NCBI GenBank assembly: GCA_963666895.2
Contig: CAXXNS010000013.1
Span: forward strand, 62,001-126,000
Direction: 5' to 3'
DNA length: 64,000 bases
DNA from: G963666895 sp963666895
GTDB lineage: Bacteria > Desulfobacterota > Desulfovibrionia > Desulfovibrionales > Desulfovibrionaceae
Numbering within the stretch: the first letter of the stretch is position 1; every line of letters starts with the position of its first letter. Shown here piece after piece: positions 52,107-59,735 of this stretch. Under the pieces are notes generated by a model that was not told the origin of the DNA, searched no databases, and worked only from the letters and a program-made list of their open reading frames with translations. Both the position numbers and the translations under genes were made by a program.

Positions 52107-52454
52107 GTGAGCGAGCACGATCCCTCGCCCGAACAGGTGGAGGCCTGGAAGCAGGACATGTACGAGCGCCTGTCCAAGCGGCAGCGCAAGTGGGTGGACC
52201 GGCTGGGGTACGACAACTGGGATCCCTTCCAGAAACCCTTCGACCCCATCGACATCCGTACGGACGCCACCGGGCTCACGGCCCAGCAGTTGGCGCAGAA
52301 GTTCTTGAGTTCCATTGAGGGCGAGATTCCGCCGCACTACAAGGGAGCCGTGACCCAGTTCTGTGTGGACCTGGTGACCAACTTCGAGCGCGTCCGGCCG
52401 TTGTACGAATTCTGCAATTTCTACTCCCGCATGCTGGAGAAGTCCGGCAAATAG
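52107..52454 (+). CDS. Conserved hypothetical protein
   Basis: 115 aa; GTG start preceded by GAGGAG, 2 bp after the YkgJ-like stop. It contains KRQRKWVDRLGYDNWDPFQK, DIRTDATGLTAQQLAQKFLS and an aromatic end (YEFCNFYSRMLEKSGK). No signal peptide or membrane segment. I do not recognise a domain; the arrangement with the YkgJ and TPR genes looks like a set conserved in Desulfovibrio, which is from memory and not checked. Confidence 0.75.
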   Translation: MSEHDPSPEQVEAWKQDMYERLSKRQRKWVDRLGYDNWDPFQKPFDPIDIRTDATGLTAQQLAQKFLSSIEGEIPPHYKGAVTQFCVDLVTNFERVRPLYEFCNFYSRMLEKSGK

Positions 52455-52489
52455 GGCAAGCGCAAATAGAACAAGCAAGGAAGGAACCC

Positions 52490-53131
52490 ATGACCGAGAA
52501 ACAATACGCCGACGTCAACGAATACATCGACGACCTCAAGGCCAACCTGCGCAAGAACCCGCAGTGCGGCAATACCCAGTACAACCTGGGCGTGGCCTAC
52601 CTGTCCAAGCGGGACTTCATGGAGGCCGAGCGCTTCTTCCTTGACGCGGTGGAGAACTCGCCCCGCATGGCCGAGGCTTACGTGCAGCTGGGCGGCATCG
52701 CCATGCAGCGCGGGGATCTGCAGGGCTGCCTGAACTACAACCTCCAGGCCAGCAAGCAGCGGCCCTTCTTCGCCGTGCCCTGGGGCAACATCGGCTTTTG
52801 CCAGCTCCAGCAGGGCGACCTGGAAAAGGCCGTGAGCTCCCTGCGACGGGCCGTGAAGTACGACCCCAATTTCGTGCAGGCCCTGGCCACTCTGGGCAGC
52901 GCCCATTTGCAGCAGGGCGACCTGGACGAGGCCGAGGTGGCTCTGGACAAGGCGCTCAAGATTCAGCCCATGTTCGGCCCGGCCTGGAACAACCTGGCCC
53001 TGGTGGCCATGGAGCGCGGGGACTGGGCCCGGGCCAAGGAGTGCCTGGCCAAGGCCGACGAGTCCGGGTACGACGTGCCCGCGGAGATGCTCCAGGAAAT
53101 CGAGAGCAAGCTCGGCCAGGCTCGGGAGTAG
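52490..53131 (+). CDS. Tetratricopeptide repeat protein
   Basis: 213 aa, soluble. It contains about five TPR units: TQYNLGVAYLSKRDFMEAER, AYVQLGGIAMQRGDLQGCLN, PWGNIGFCQLQQGDLEKAVS, ALATLGSAHLQQGDLDEAEV and AWNNLALVAMERGDWARAKE, each with the usual W/L-G-x(3)-Y/F-A-x-P pattern in slightly altered form. TPR proteins scaffold protein complexes; the partner is unknown. It lies between the hypothetical gene and the HEAT-like gene, with 35 bp and 9 bp gaps. Confidence 0.85.
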   Translation: MTEKQYADVNEYIDDLKANLRKNPQCGNTQYNLGVAYLSKRDFMEAERFFLDAVENSPRMAEAYVQLGGIAMQRGDLQGCLNYNLQASKQRPFFAVPWGNIGFCQLQQGDLEKAVSSLRRAVKYDPNFVQALATLGSAHLQQGDLDEAEVALDKALKIQPMFGPAWNNLALVAMERGDWARAKECLAKADESGYDVPAEMLQEIESKLGQARE

Positions 53132-53140
53132 GAGGGGCTC

Positions 53141-53830
53141 GTGGCCCGGTTCAGGAACCTGAAGCAGGACATGGGCCGGATTCTGGCCCAGCCGGAATGG
53201 CAGGCCCAGCTGGCCGACATGGCCGGGACGCGTCCCGAGCGGCTCACCGGACCGCTTCTGGCCCTGCGCCTGGACCGCGAGGAACTGGTCCGCTGGCGGG
53301 CCTCCGAGGGGCTCGGCCTGCTGGCCGCCGAACTGGCCGGACAGCGCATGGAGCGGGCCCGGGTGCTCATGCGCACCTTCATGTGGTATCTCAACGAGGA
53401 GTCCGGCAACCTGGGCTGGGGCATCCCCGAGGCCATGGCCTGCGCCATGGTCCGCCACCAGCGGCTGGCCGAGGAATACCACACCATTCTGGCTTCCTAC
53501 GTCTATTCCGACCCGGAGATGGACGGCAACTACCTGGACCACCCCGAGCTGCGGCGCGGGGCTTGGTGGGGGCTGGCCCGTTTGTCCGGGGGACGGCCGG
53601 ACATGGTGGTCCACGCCGAGCGGTTCCTGGTGGCCGGGCTTGACGAGGAGTCCGCGTTCAGCCGGGGCTGCGCCGCCTGGGCCCTGGGCAACGTCAAGGC
53701 CGCGTCGGCCCGGGCCGCGTTGGAGGCCAGGCTTGAGGACACGGCCGGCCTGACCCTGTACCGCGACGACCAGTTGCGGGAAACCGCCGTGGCCGAGCTG
53801 GTCCGGGAGGCGTTGGCCGCCTTGGACTGA
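53141..53830 (+). CDS. HEAT-like repeat protein (DVU0298-like family)
   Basis: 229 aa; GTG start with GGAGG 5-9 bp before it. It is alpha-helical, with repeat-like units such as EELVRWRASEGLGLLAAELAG, HPELRRGAWWGLARLSGGRP and ESAFSRGCAAWALGNVKAAS, which resemble HEAT/PBS-lyase repeats. I recall a Desulfovibrio family of this kind named after DVU0298, but the match is from memory. Function unknown; co-transcription with the TPR gene suggests a shared complex. Confidence 0.68.
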   Translation: MARFRNLKQDMGRILAQPEWQAQLADMAGTRPERLTGPLLALRLDREELVRWRASEGLGLLAAELAGQRMERARVLMRTFMWYLNEESGNLGWGIPEAMACAMVRHQRLAEEYHTILASYVYSDPEMDGNYLDHPELRRGAWWGLARLSGGRPDMVVHAERFLVAGLDEESAFSRGCAAWALGNVKAASARAALEARLEDTAGLTLYRDDQLRETAVAELVREALAALD

Positions 53831-53849
53831 TTTCTTTTCATACCACGCG

Positions 53850-53878
53850 AAAAAGGGGCCCGAAGGCCCCTTTTTTTA
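53850..53878. terminator. Rho-independent terminator between convergent genes
   Basis: Stem AAAAAGGGGCC / GGCCCCTTTTT with loop CGAA and further T residues. It can end transcription from both the HEAT-like gene and the facing PEP-CTERM-like gene. Confidence 0.9.
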
Positions 53879-53898
53879 TGCTTGCGGGGGGATGGGGA

Positions 53899-54519
53899 TC
53901 AGTGCTTGTTGAGCACCTGGCGGATGCTGACCAGGCCCAGCAGGCCGGTGCCCAGCAGCCAGACCGCGCCGGGAATGGGCGTGTGGCGGGCGGCCAGGAT
54001 GAGGTCGTCGTAGTCGCCGTCGCCGGTCCAGGAATCGTTGAGCCCGATGATCAGGGTGCCGGCGGCCAGGGTGGTGCCCAGCCCGGGCACGGTCCAGTCC
54101 GCGGTCAGACGGTAGATGCGCACGTTGTCCGAACTCAGGTCGTAGATCTCGTTGTCCGAGATGTCCTGGTAATAGGCCTGGGTCAGGTCCACGCCGCTGG
54201 CGTAGGTGCCGAAGTCGCTGGTGACTTGGTTGGAGAACAGGACGCTGCCGCTCGCGGAGCCGTAGAACACGTTGTTGTGTCCGGCCTCGTAGGCCAGGGC
54301 CGTGACCTTGTACAGGCCGCCCAGGTTGCCGGTGTAGACCTCGTAGCTGGCCGCCTGGTTGCCGTTCTGGCCGTTCAGGTAGGACTCCAGGGTGGAGATG
54401 TTGTAGCCGGGGTAGTAGCTGGCCTGGGCCGTGCCGGTGGCCAGGATCAGGGCCGTGAGCGCGGGCAGGGCCGCCAGGGCCATCCGCAGGAAGATGTTGT
54501 TCAGAGCATGCATGTTCAT
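53899..54519 (-). CDS. PEP-CTERM-like sorted exported protein
   Basis: 206 aa. The signal peptide is longer than in the other two (RMALAALPALTALILATGTAQA). The mature region is Tyr/Asn/Ser/Gly-rich without cysteine; GDYDDLILAAR near the end is a common phrase before PEP-CTERM signals. The sorting tail is PIPGAVWLLGTGLLGLVSIR followed by Q-V-L-N-K-H, so the basic end differs from the R-x-R-x-G of the other two. No sigma-54-like site is found upstream. It lies next to a PilZ/LuxR-type regulator on the same strand. Confidence 0.78.
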   Translation of the reverse strand: MNMHALNNIFLRMALAALPALTALILATGTAQASYYPGYNISTLESYLNGQNGNQAASYEVYTGNLGGLYKVTALAYEAGHNNVFYGSASGSVLFSNQVTSDFGTYASGVDLTQAYYQDISDNEIYDLSSDNVRIYRLTADWTVPGLGTTLAAGTLIIGLNDSWTGDGDYDDLILAARHTPIPGAVWLLGTGLLGLVSIRQVLNKH

Positions 54520-54608
54520 TACCCCCTTTTGTTCGTCGCCTCCCTTCTACGTGGGGGCGGGGGGTAATGAAATCGGTTAAAAGTAGTATTTTGATTGAGG
54601 AGAGAGGA

Positions 54609-55589
54609 TCAGGCCTCCAGGTTGCGGGTCGCCCAGAGGGTGGCCTGGAGCCGGTTGGAAGCCCCTATTTTCTTAAATATTCTGTAGAGATGCGTCTTGA
54701 CCGTATGCACGGAGATGAAGAGCTTGTCCGCGATCTCCTGGTTGGTGGCCCCGCTGGCCACGATGGCCAGGATTTCCTTTTCCTTGCGGGTCAGGGCTTC
54801 CTCGTCGCGCTCTTCGTCCGTCTCTTCGACCTCCTGGGCGGTCAGCCGTTCGTGCTCGGCCAGCACGTCCTTGGGATACCAGAGCTCACCGGTGGCCAGG
54901 GCCTTGATCCCCTGGGCGAAGTTGTCCACGTTGGAGTCGTTGAAGAACACGCCGCGCAGGCCGTGGCGCAGGGCCTTGACCCCCAGTTCGGTGCTCGGGT
55001 CGGCGTTGAACAGGGCCAGCAGGGTCTGCGCACCCTTGAAGGTCACCCGGCTCTCCAACTCGGTCAGGGGCATGAGGGAGCGGATGTTGGGGTAGTCCAC
55101 GATGGTGATGTAGGTGGTGTTGGGCTCGGTGGGCAGGCCGGAGACCACCTCGTCCAGGGAGGCGAACCCGGTGCGGATGCCCATCTCCCTTTCCAGGAAC
55201 ATGGCCAGGAGCTCGCTCTGCAGGCGGCTTTGTCCGGCCACGTAGGCCACCACGTTGGGCATGACCGGGGTCACCTGGTAGGAGAGGTCGAAGCGCACGG
55301 CCATGCCCCGGTCCTGGGCGCGGACCACCTGGCCCATGGCCCGGATGCGGCTCTTCATGCCGGTCATGCCCGGGATGCGGTCCAGGGGGATGGACAGGGT
55401 GAGATCCACCTCGGTGCCGTTGGGCAGGGGGGTGCCGGTGTTCAGGAACGCGCCGCCCGCGCAGATGTCCTTGGTCAAAAGCTCGACCATGCGCCGGGGA
55501 CCGGCCGGGTCGGCCACGCTCAGGGCGGCCGGCAGGTTGACCTCGAACCGCTCCGATCGCCTCTTTCCAAGCTCGCTGATGACGTTCAC
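54609..55589 (-). CDS. PilZ - receiver-like - LuxR-type HTH transcriptional regulator
   Basis: 326 aa; GTG start. Residues about 8-105 look like a PilZ c-di-GMP domain: RRSER at 10-14 fits R-x-x-x-R, and DICAGG at 41-46 fits (D/N)-x-S-x-x-G with Cys in place of Ser. Residues about 115-245 resemble a degenerate, CsgD-like receiver (VAYVAGQSRLQSELLAMFLE, TITIV-type strand in TTYITIVDYPN, then IKALATGELWYPKDVLAEHE) without a clear phospho-acceptor. Residues 266-315 form a LuxR/GerE HTH (LTRKEKEILAIVASGATNQE, SVHTVKTHLYRIFKKIG). A c-di-GMP-controlled regulator of surface or biofilm genes is inferred. Confidence 0.78.
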   Translation of the reverse strand: MNVISELGKRRSERFEVNLPAALSVADPAGPRRMVELLTKDICAGGAFLNTGTPLPNGTEVDLTLSIPLDRIPGMTGMKSRIRAMGQVVRAQDRGMAVRFDLSYQVTPVMPNVVAYVAGQSRLQSELLAMFLEREMGIRTGFASLDEVVSGLPTEPNTTYITIVDYPNIRSLMPLTELESRVTFKGAQTLLALFNADPSTELGVKALRHGLRGVFFNDSNVDNFAQGIKALATGELWYPKDVLAEHERLTAQEVEETDEERDEEALTRKEKEILAIVASGATNQEIADKLFISVHTVKTHLYRIFKKIGASNRLQATLWATRNLEA

Positions 55590-55716
55590 GTCCAGTCCCT
55601 CCCTTTTCTCCCCTTAGCGCGAAAACATGCTACCCGTTCGAGGCGCGGGCGGCAAGTCCGGCGGGATTCCGGGTCTTGGCGGGTGGAAAAATCCTTTGTC
55701 TGGAAGGCCGCATCGC

Positions 55717-55744
55717 TTGACAGGTCAGGGCCGGGGCATATACA
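55717..55744 (+). promoter_or_regulatory. Sigma-70 promoter of tRNA-Val
   Basis: TTGACA and TATACA with a 16-bp spacer, ending 29 bp before the mature tRNA 5' end. Confidence 0.7.
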
Positions 55745-55773
55745 GAAGTTTCCCACCCGGGAACGGGTGATGA

Positions 55774-55848
55774 AGGCGCGTAGCTCAGGGGGAGAGCATC
55801 TGCTTGACGTGCAGAGGGTCGGGGGTTCAAATCCCTCCGCGCCTACCA
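55774..55848 (+). tRNA. tRNA-Val (anticodon GAC)
   Basis: 75 nt including an encoded CCA. Acceptor stem AGGCGCG / CGCGCCT, D arm GCTC...GAGC, anticodon stem TCTGC / GCAGA with loop TTGACGT (GAC), a 5-nt variable region and T arm GGGGG-TTCAAAT-CCCTC. It has its own promoter and terminator. Confidence 0.95.
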
Positions 55849-55858
55849 GGAAAGCCAA

Positions 55859-55889
55859 GGGCTTGCGGATACATCCGTGAGCCCTTTTT
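55859..55889 (+). terminator. Rho-independent terminator of tRNA-Val
   Basis: Stem GGGCTTGCGGA / TCCGTGAGCCC with a short loop, followed by TTTTTC, 10 bp past the tRNA. Confidence 0.85.
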
Positions 55890-55918
55890 CTTTGTCCTCC
55901 AGCCGGGGAAATTTATGT

Positions 55919-55940
55919 GCAGGAAGTGGGCGCTTCCTGC
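55919..55940 (+). promoter_or_regulatory. Perfect inverted repeat upstream of the His/Gly/Tyr-rich protein gene
   Basis: Arms GCAGGAAG / CTTCCTGC with a 6-nt spacer, about 60 bp before the ATG at 55999. It has no T run, so an operator or mRNA hairpin is more likely than a terminator. Function unknown. Confidence 0.35.
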
Positions 55941-55998
55941 GTTAAGTTATGTAAACGAGTTGTTCAGAACGGATATGCGACACTTGCAGGAGACTTCG

Positions 55999-56358
55999 AT
56001 GATTCGACCACTCTCACTCGTTTTGCTGACATGCTTGATCCTGGCCGCGTGGGCCCCGGCCGCTTCGGCCAATCAGACGCGGACCCAGGGCCTTGCCCCG
56101 GCCCCCATCGCGGACCTCGGAAACAGCCTTCTGGAACGCGCGGACCATGCGGCCTCCGGCGTGATGCTGGCCATGGGCGGCTACGTGGAGCGGCCCCGGC
56201 AGTACAAGCAACGGCCGCCCCAGAACCGCAACCAGTGGCGCCCGTACGGCCACGGCTACTACGGCCATGGCTACTACGGCCACGGTCCCGGCTACCATCC
56301 CCACAAGAACGGGCCCCACAAGAACGGGCGTCCGCCCAAGGGGCCCGGCCACAAGTAG
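55999..56358 (+). CDS. Small exported His/Gly/Tyr-rich protein
   Basis: 119 aa from the ATG at 55999 (GGAGA at 55989-55993). Signal peptide MIRPLSLVLLTCLILAA...ASA; then a short helix-like region (IADLGNSLLERADHAASGVM) and a low-complexity tail with tandem G-H-G-Y-Y and H-K-N-G-P repeats, rich in His, Gly, Tyr, Pro and Lys, ending GPGHK. No cysteines. It might bind metals or polyanions in the envelope, but no function can be assigned. It lies between tRNA-Val and thrS, with its own terminator. Confidence 0.68.
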   Translation: MIRPLSLVLLTCLILAAWAPAASANQTRTQGLAPAPIADLGNSLLERADHAASGVMLAMGGYVERPRQYKQRPPQNRNQWRPYGHGYYGHGYYGHGPGYHPHKNGPHKNGRPPKGPGHK

Positions 56359-56384
56359 GCCCTGCTTGAATCGAGGGAGTACAC

Positions 56385-56416
56385 GGTCCCGCGGCTTCGG
56401 TCGCGGGGCCTTTTAT
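56385..56416 (+). terminator. Rho-independent terminator
   Basis: Nine-pair stem GGTCCCGCG / CGCGGGGCC (one G-T pair), loop near GCTTCGGT, then TTTTATTTT. It follows the His/Gly/Tyr-rich gene by 26 bp. Confidence 0.88.
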
Positions 56417-56453
56417 TTTCGCGTTCGACCGGGGCGGAACCGGGCCTCAATGC

Positions 56454-56482
56454 TTGACAGGCCAGGGCCCATGTCCTATGCA
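56454..56482 (+). promoter_or_regulatory. Sigma-70 promoter of the thrS operon
   Basis: TTGACA and TATGCA with a 17-bp spacer. The leader to the GTG of thrS is only about 55 nt, so no long attenuator or T-box fits. Confidence 0.65.
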
Positions 56483-56544
56483 CTTCCCCTTGCGCGTTTT
56501 CCGATCCCGGCAGGAGAGGGCGCGCGCAAAAGGAGCCGGAAACA

Positions 56545-58488
56545 GTGAGCATCACCATCGAGGGACAGCAGATCGACACCCCCAAGGGCGGCAGCATTGC
56601 CGAGGCCTTTCAGCAGGCCCTGTCCAAGAAACAGCTCAAGCGGGCCGTGGTGGCCCGGTGCAACGGGAATCTCCTGGACCTTTCGGCCCCGGTGCCCGAC
56701 GTTTGCGCCGAGCTGACCCCGGTGTACGCCGACTCCGAGGAGGGGCTGGACATCATCCGCCACTCCGCCTCCCACCTCATGGCCGAGGCGGTCAAAAAGC
56801 TTTTCCCCACGGTCAAGGTGACCATCGGTCCGTCCGTGGACAACGGATTTTACTACGATTTCGATTACGAGCGCCCCTTCACCCCCGAGGACCTCGAAGC
56901 CATCGAGGCCGAGATGACCCGCAGCGTGGGCGCGGACAAGCCGTTCTCCCGCCGGGAGATGTCCGCCCAGGAGGCCAAGGACCTGTTCGCGGCCCAGGGC
57001 GAGGACTACAAGCTGGAGATCATCGACGACCTGGGCGCGGACCATGTGTCCATCTACACCCACGGCGAGTTCACCGACCTCTGCCGCGGCCCCCACGTGC
57101 CCCGCACCGGTGTCCTGGGCGCGGTCAAGCTGTTGTCCGTGGCCGGGGCCTACTGGCGCGGCGACGAGAAGAACAAGCAGCTCCAGCGCATCTACGGCAC
57201 GGCCTGGGCCGACCCCAAGTCCCTCAAGAAGTACCTGAACCAGCTGGAGGAGGCCCGCAAGCGCGACCACCGCAAGCTGGGCACCCAGCTGGACCTGTTC
57301 TCGGTGCACGAGGAGATCGGCGGCGGCATGATCGTCTGGCACCCCAAGGGCGCCCTGGTCCGGACCATCCTCGAGGACTTCGAGCGCAAGGAGCACCTCA
57401 AGCGCGGCTACGAGCTGGTGCAGGGCCCCCTGATCCTCAAGCGGGAACTGTGGGAGAAGTCGGGCCACTACGACAACTACCGCGAAAACATGTATTTCAC
57501 CGAGATCGACGAGCAGGCCTACGGCATCAAGCCCATGAACTGCCTGTCGCACATGCTCATCTACAAGAGCCGCATCCGCTCCTACCGCGACATGCCCCAG
57601 CGCTACTTCGAGCTGGGCCTGGTGCACCGCCACGAGAAGTCGGGCGTGCTGCACGGGCTCATGCGGGTGCGCTCCTTCACCCAGGACGACGCCCACCTGC
57701 TCTGCCGCCCGGACCAGGTCCAGGACGAGATCGTCACCCTCATCGGGTTCATCCGCGACATCATGGACCTGTTCGGATTCCAGTACCGGCTGGAGCTGTC
57801 CACCCGGCCCGAGAAGTCCATCGGCTCGGACGCGGACTGGGACCGCGCCACCGAGGCCCTGCGCGGGGCCCTGGAGGCGGCCGGCCTGGAGTACCGGGTC
57901 AACGAGGGCGACGGCGCGTTCTACGGCCCCAAGATCGACGTGCATCTGGTGGACGCCCTGGAGCGGAGCTGGCAATGCGGTACGATTCAATGTGATTTCA
58001 CCTTGCCAGAGCGGTTTGACTTGGTTTATGTGGGCGAGGATGGTGCCCGGCACCGGCCGGTCATGATCCACAGGACCATTTTGGGCTCCATCGAGCGTTT
58101 CCTGGGGATCCTGATCGAGCACTACGCCGGGGCCTTTCCCGTGTGGCTCGCGCCGGTTCAGGCGCGTGTGCTCACGGTTACGGACGCCCAGAAGGAACAT
58201 GCCGAGGGCGTGCGCGCGGCTCTGGCCGCCCGGGGCATCCGGGTGGAGGCGGACCTGCGCAACGAGAAATTGGGCTACAAGGTGCGGGAGGCCCAGCTGG
58301 ACAAGGTTCCGTACATGCTTGTGGTCGGCGACAAGGAAGTGGAGGCCGGGGCCGTGAACGTTCGCTGGCGAGACGGCGACGACCCGGGCCTTATGACTAT
58401 TGAGGAGGCCGCGGGTTTGATTCTGTCCGCGGCCATGGCGCCATTCGAGAGAGGAGGTATGCGTTATAGCTTTTCCACGACGTTTTGA
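56545..58488 (+). CDS. thrS: Threonine-tRNA ligase
   Basis: 647 aa; GTG start with AAAGGAG upstream. It has a TGS domain (about 1-63), an editing domain with RHSASHLMAEA and C-R-G-P-H-V-P, the catalytic class II core with PMNCLSHMLIYKSR (usual N-C-P-G-H here N-C-L-S-H), the zinc ligands of RHEKSGVLHGLMRVRSFTQD, YGPKIDVHLVDALE, and a C-terminal anticodon-binding domain (VRAALAARGIRVEADLRNEK). The last 30 residues overlap the proposed rare-codon start of infC. It begins the usual thrS-infC-rpmI-rplT-pheST order. Confidence 0.96.
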   Translation: MSITIEGQQIDTPKGGSIAEAFQQALSKKQLKRAVVARCNGNLLDLSAPVPDVCAELTPVYADSEEGLDIIRHSASHLMAEAVKKLFPTVKVTIGPSVDNGFYYDFDYERPFTPEDLEAIEAEMTRSVGADKPFSRREMSAQEAKDLFAAQGEDYKLEIIDDLGADHVSIYTHGEFTDLCRGPHVPRTGVLGAVKLLSVAGAYWRGDEKNKQLQRIYGTAWADPKSLKKYLNQLEEARKRDHRKLGTQLDLFSVHEEIGGGMIVWHPKGALVRTILEDFERKEHLKRGYELVQGPLILKRELWEKSGHYDNYRENMYFTEIDEQAYGIKPMNCLSHMLIYKSRIRSYRDMPQRYFELGLVHRHEKSGVLHGLMRVRSFTQDDAHLLCRPDQVQDEIVTLIGFIRDIMDLFGFQYRLELSTRPEKSIGSDADWDRATEALRGALEAAGLEYRVNEGDGAFYGPKIDVHLVDALERSWQCGTIQCDFTLPERFDLVYVGEDGARHRPVMIHRTILGSIERFLGILIEHYAGAFPVWLAPVQARVLTVTDAQKEHAEGVRAALAARGIRVEADLRNEKLGYKVREAQLDKVPYMLVVGDKEVEAGAVNVRWRDGDDPGLMTIEEAAGLILSAAMAPFERGGMRYSFSTTF

Positions 58489-59056
58489 CCGCCGGCCCCC
58501 GCCGGACGACGGGGTGCGCCGAAACGAACGTATCCGGATCCCGCAGATCCGGGTCGTAGACGAGGAGGGGAACCAACTCGGCATCATGGCTACCCAGGAC
58601 GCCTTGAGCGTCGCCCGGGACAAGGGACTGGACCTTGTGGAGGTGGCGCCCAATGCCGATCCGCCCGTCTGCCGGATCATGGACTACGGAAAGTTCAAGT
58701 ACCAGCAGCAGAAGCGGCAACAGGAAGCCAAGAAGAAGCAGACGGTCATCCAGATCAAGGAAGTCAAGTTCCGGCCCAAGACGGATGAGCACGACTACCA
58801 GACCAAGCTCAGGAAAATCCGGGAATTTTTGGAGAAGGGCGATCGCTGCAAGGTGACCATCTTCTTCAGGGGCCGTGAGATCGTGCATAAGGACCGGGGG
58901 CTGGCCGTGCTGGACCGCGTGGTGGAGGACACCCAGGAACTGGCCAAGGTGGAGCAGCAGCCCGCCAGCGAGGGCCGGACCATGAGCATGATGATCGCTC
59001 CGGTGCGCAAGCAGGAAAAACAGGACAAGGAAAAGCAGGATAACGCTGAAGAATAA
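58466..59056 (+). CDS. infC: Translation initiation factor IF-3 (probable AUA start)
   Basis: Binds the 30S subunit and checks the start codon. The body is clear: RRNERIRIPQIRVVDEEGNQ, the linker KQTVIQIKEVKFRPK, and FFRGREIVHKDRGLAVL in the C-terminal domain. I place the start at ATA 58466, 8 bp after a strong GGAGG (58453-58457), inside the end of thrS, giving 196 aa and the N-terminus M-A-F-P-R-R-F-D-R-R. The GTG at 58514 has no ribosome-binding site and would cut the conserved basic leader. IF-3 genes commonly use AUU, AUA or AUC, by which the protein limits its own synthesis. Confidence 0.9.
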   Translation: MAFPRRFDRRPPPDDGVRRNERIRIPQIRVVDEEGNQLGIMATQDALSVARDKGLDLVEVAPNADPPVCRIMDYGKFKYQQQKRQQEAKKKQTVIQIKEVKFRPKTDEHDYQTKLRKIREFLEKGDRCKVTIFFRGREIVHKDRGLAVLDRVVEDTQELAKVEQQPASEGRTMSMMIAPVRKQEKQDKEKQDNAEE

Positions 59057-59065
59057 CGGAATATT

Positions 59066-59084
59066 CGGCCGGGACCGCCGGCCG
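59066..59084 (+). promoter_or_regulatory. Perfect hairpin between infC and rpmI
   Basis: Arms CGGCCGG / CCGGCCG with a GACCG loop, 7 bp before the AGGAGGA site of rpmI. No T run follows, so it is not a standard terminator. It may act on rpmI translation or mRNA processing; L20-type repression of this operon is known in other bacteria, but I cannot show its recognition here. Confidence 0.45.
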
Positions 59085-59098
59085 TTCAGGAGGAAGAC

Positions 59099-59296
59099 AT
59101 GCCCAAGATGAAGACCAACCGGAGCGCGGCCAAGCGTTTTGTCCGCACCGGCTCCGGCAAGTTCAGGCGTCGCCGCAAGAACCTGCGGCACATTCTGAGC
59201 AAGAAGAACGCCAAGCGGAAGCGTCGTCTGGGTCAGCCCGCCATCGTGGATGGGGCTGACGCCAAGAAGGTCGCCCGCATGTTGCCGTATTCGTAA
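59099..59296 (+). CDS. rpmI: 50S ribosomal protein L35
   Basis: 65 aa, usual length. It begins MPKMKTNRSAAKRFVRTGSG and continues with the basic RRRRKNLRHILSKKNAKRKRRL block, both diagnostic of L35. A GGAGG site lies 7 bp before the ATG. Confidence 0.97.
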   Translation: MPKMKTNRSAAKRFVRTGSGKFRRRRKNLRHILSKKNAKRKRRLGQPAIVDGADAKKVARMLPYS

Positions 59297-59380
59297 CCAA
59301 CCCAAGTACTTCCACCTTCCGGGGGAACGGGATCGGCCCGTGCCCGACCGGGGGGTTCGAAGCGAAGGAGGATCTGAGAA

Positions 59381-59734
59381 ATGAGAGTCAAGCGTGGCAT
59401 GGCCGCCAAACGGCGGCACAAGAAATATCTCAAGATGGCCAAGGGCTACCGGGGCGCCGGCAGCCGCTTGTACCGCACCGCCCGCGAGCGGGTGGAAAAG
59501 GCCCTGTGCGCCGCGTACGTGGGCCGCAAGCAGCGCAAGCGCGAGTTCCGCAAGCTGTGGATCGTGCGCATCAACGCCGCCGTGCGTGAGCATGGCCTGT
59601 CCTACAGCCGATTTATCAATGGGCTGAAGCTGTCGAACATCGAGCTCAACCGCAAGGTCCTGGCCGACATGGCCGTGCGTGACAAGGCCGTGTTCGCCAA
59701 GGTTGTGGAGGCGGCCAAGGCCAAGGTGCAGTAA
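59381..59734 (+). CDS. rplT: 50S ribosomal protein L20
   Basis: 117 aa, usual length. MRVKRGMAAKRRHKKYLKMA, GSRLYRTARERVEKALCAAY and RKQRKREFRKLWIVRINAAV are the conserved L20 blocks. In many bacteria L20 represses the rpmI-rplT part of the operon. The 84-bp gap to rpmI contains a GC-rich stretch and an AAGGAGGA site. Confidence 0.97.
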   Translation: MRVKRGMAAKRRHKKYLKMAKGYRGAGSRLYRTARERVEKALCAAYVGRKQRKREFRKLWIVRINAAVREHGLSYSRFINGLKLSNIELNRKVLADMAVRDKAVFAKVVEAAKAKVQ

Positions 59735-59735
59735 A

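Noticed and set aside
54520..54608. Sigma-54 site before the third PEP-CTERM-like gene
   Set aside because: A TTTCATTA stretch is present but no GG element lies at the -24 position, so it does not match the sites of the other two genes.
58514..58516. GTG as the infC start
   Set aside because: No Shine-Dalgarno sequence precedes it and it removes conserved basic N-terminal residues; the ATA at 58466 follows a strong GGAGG.
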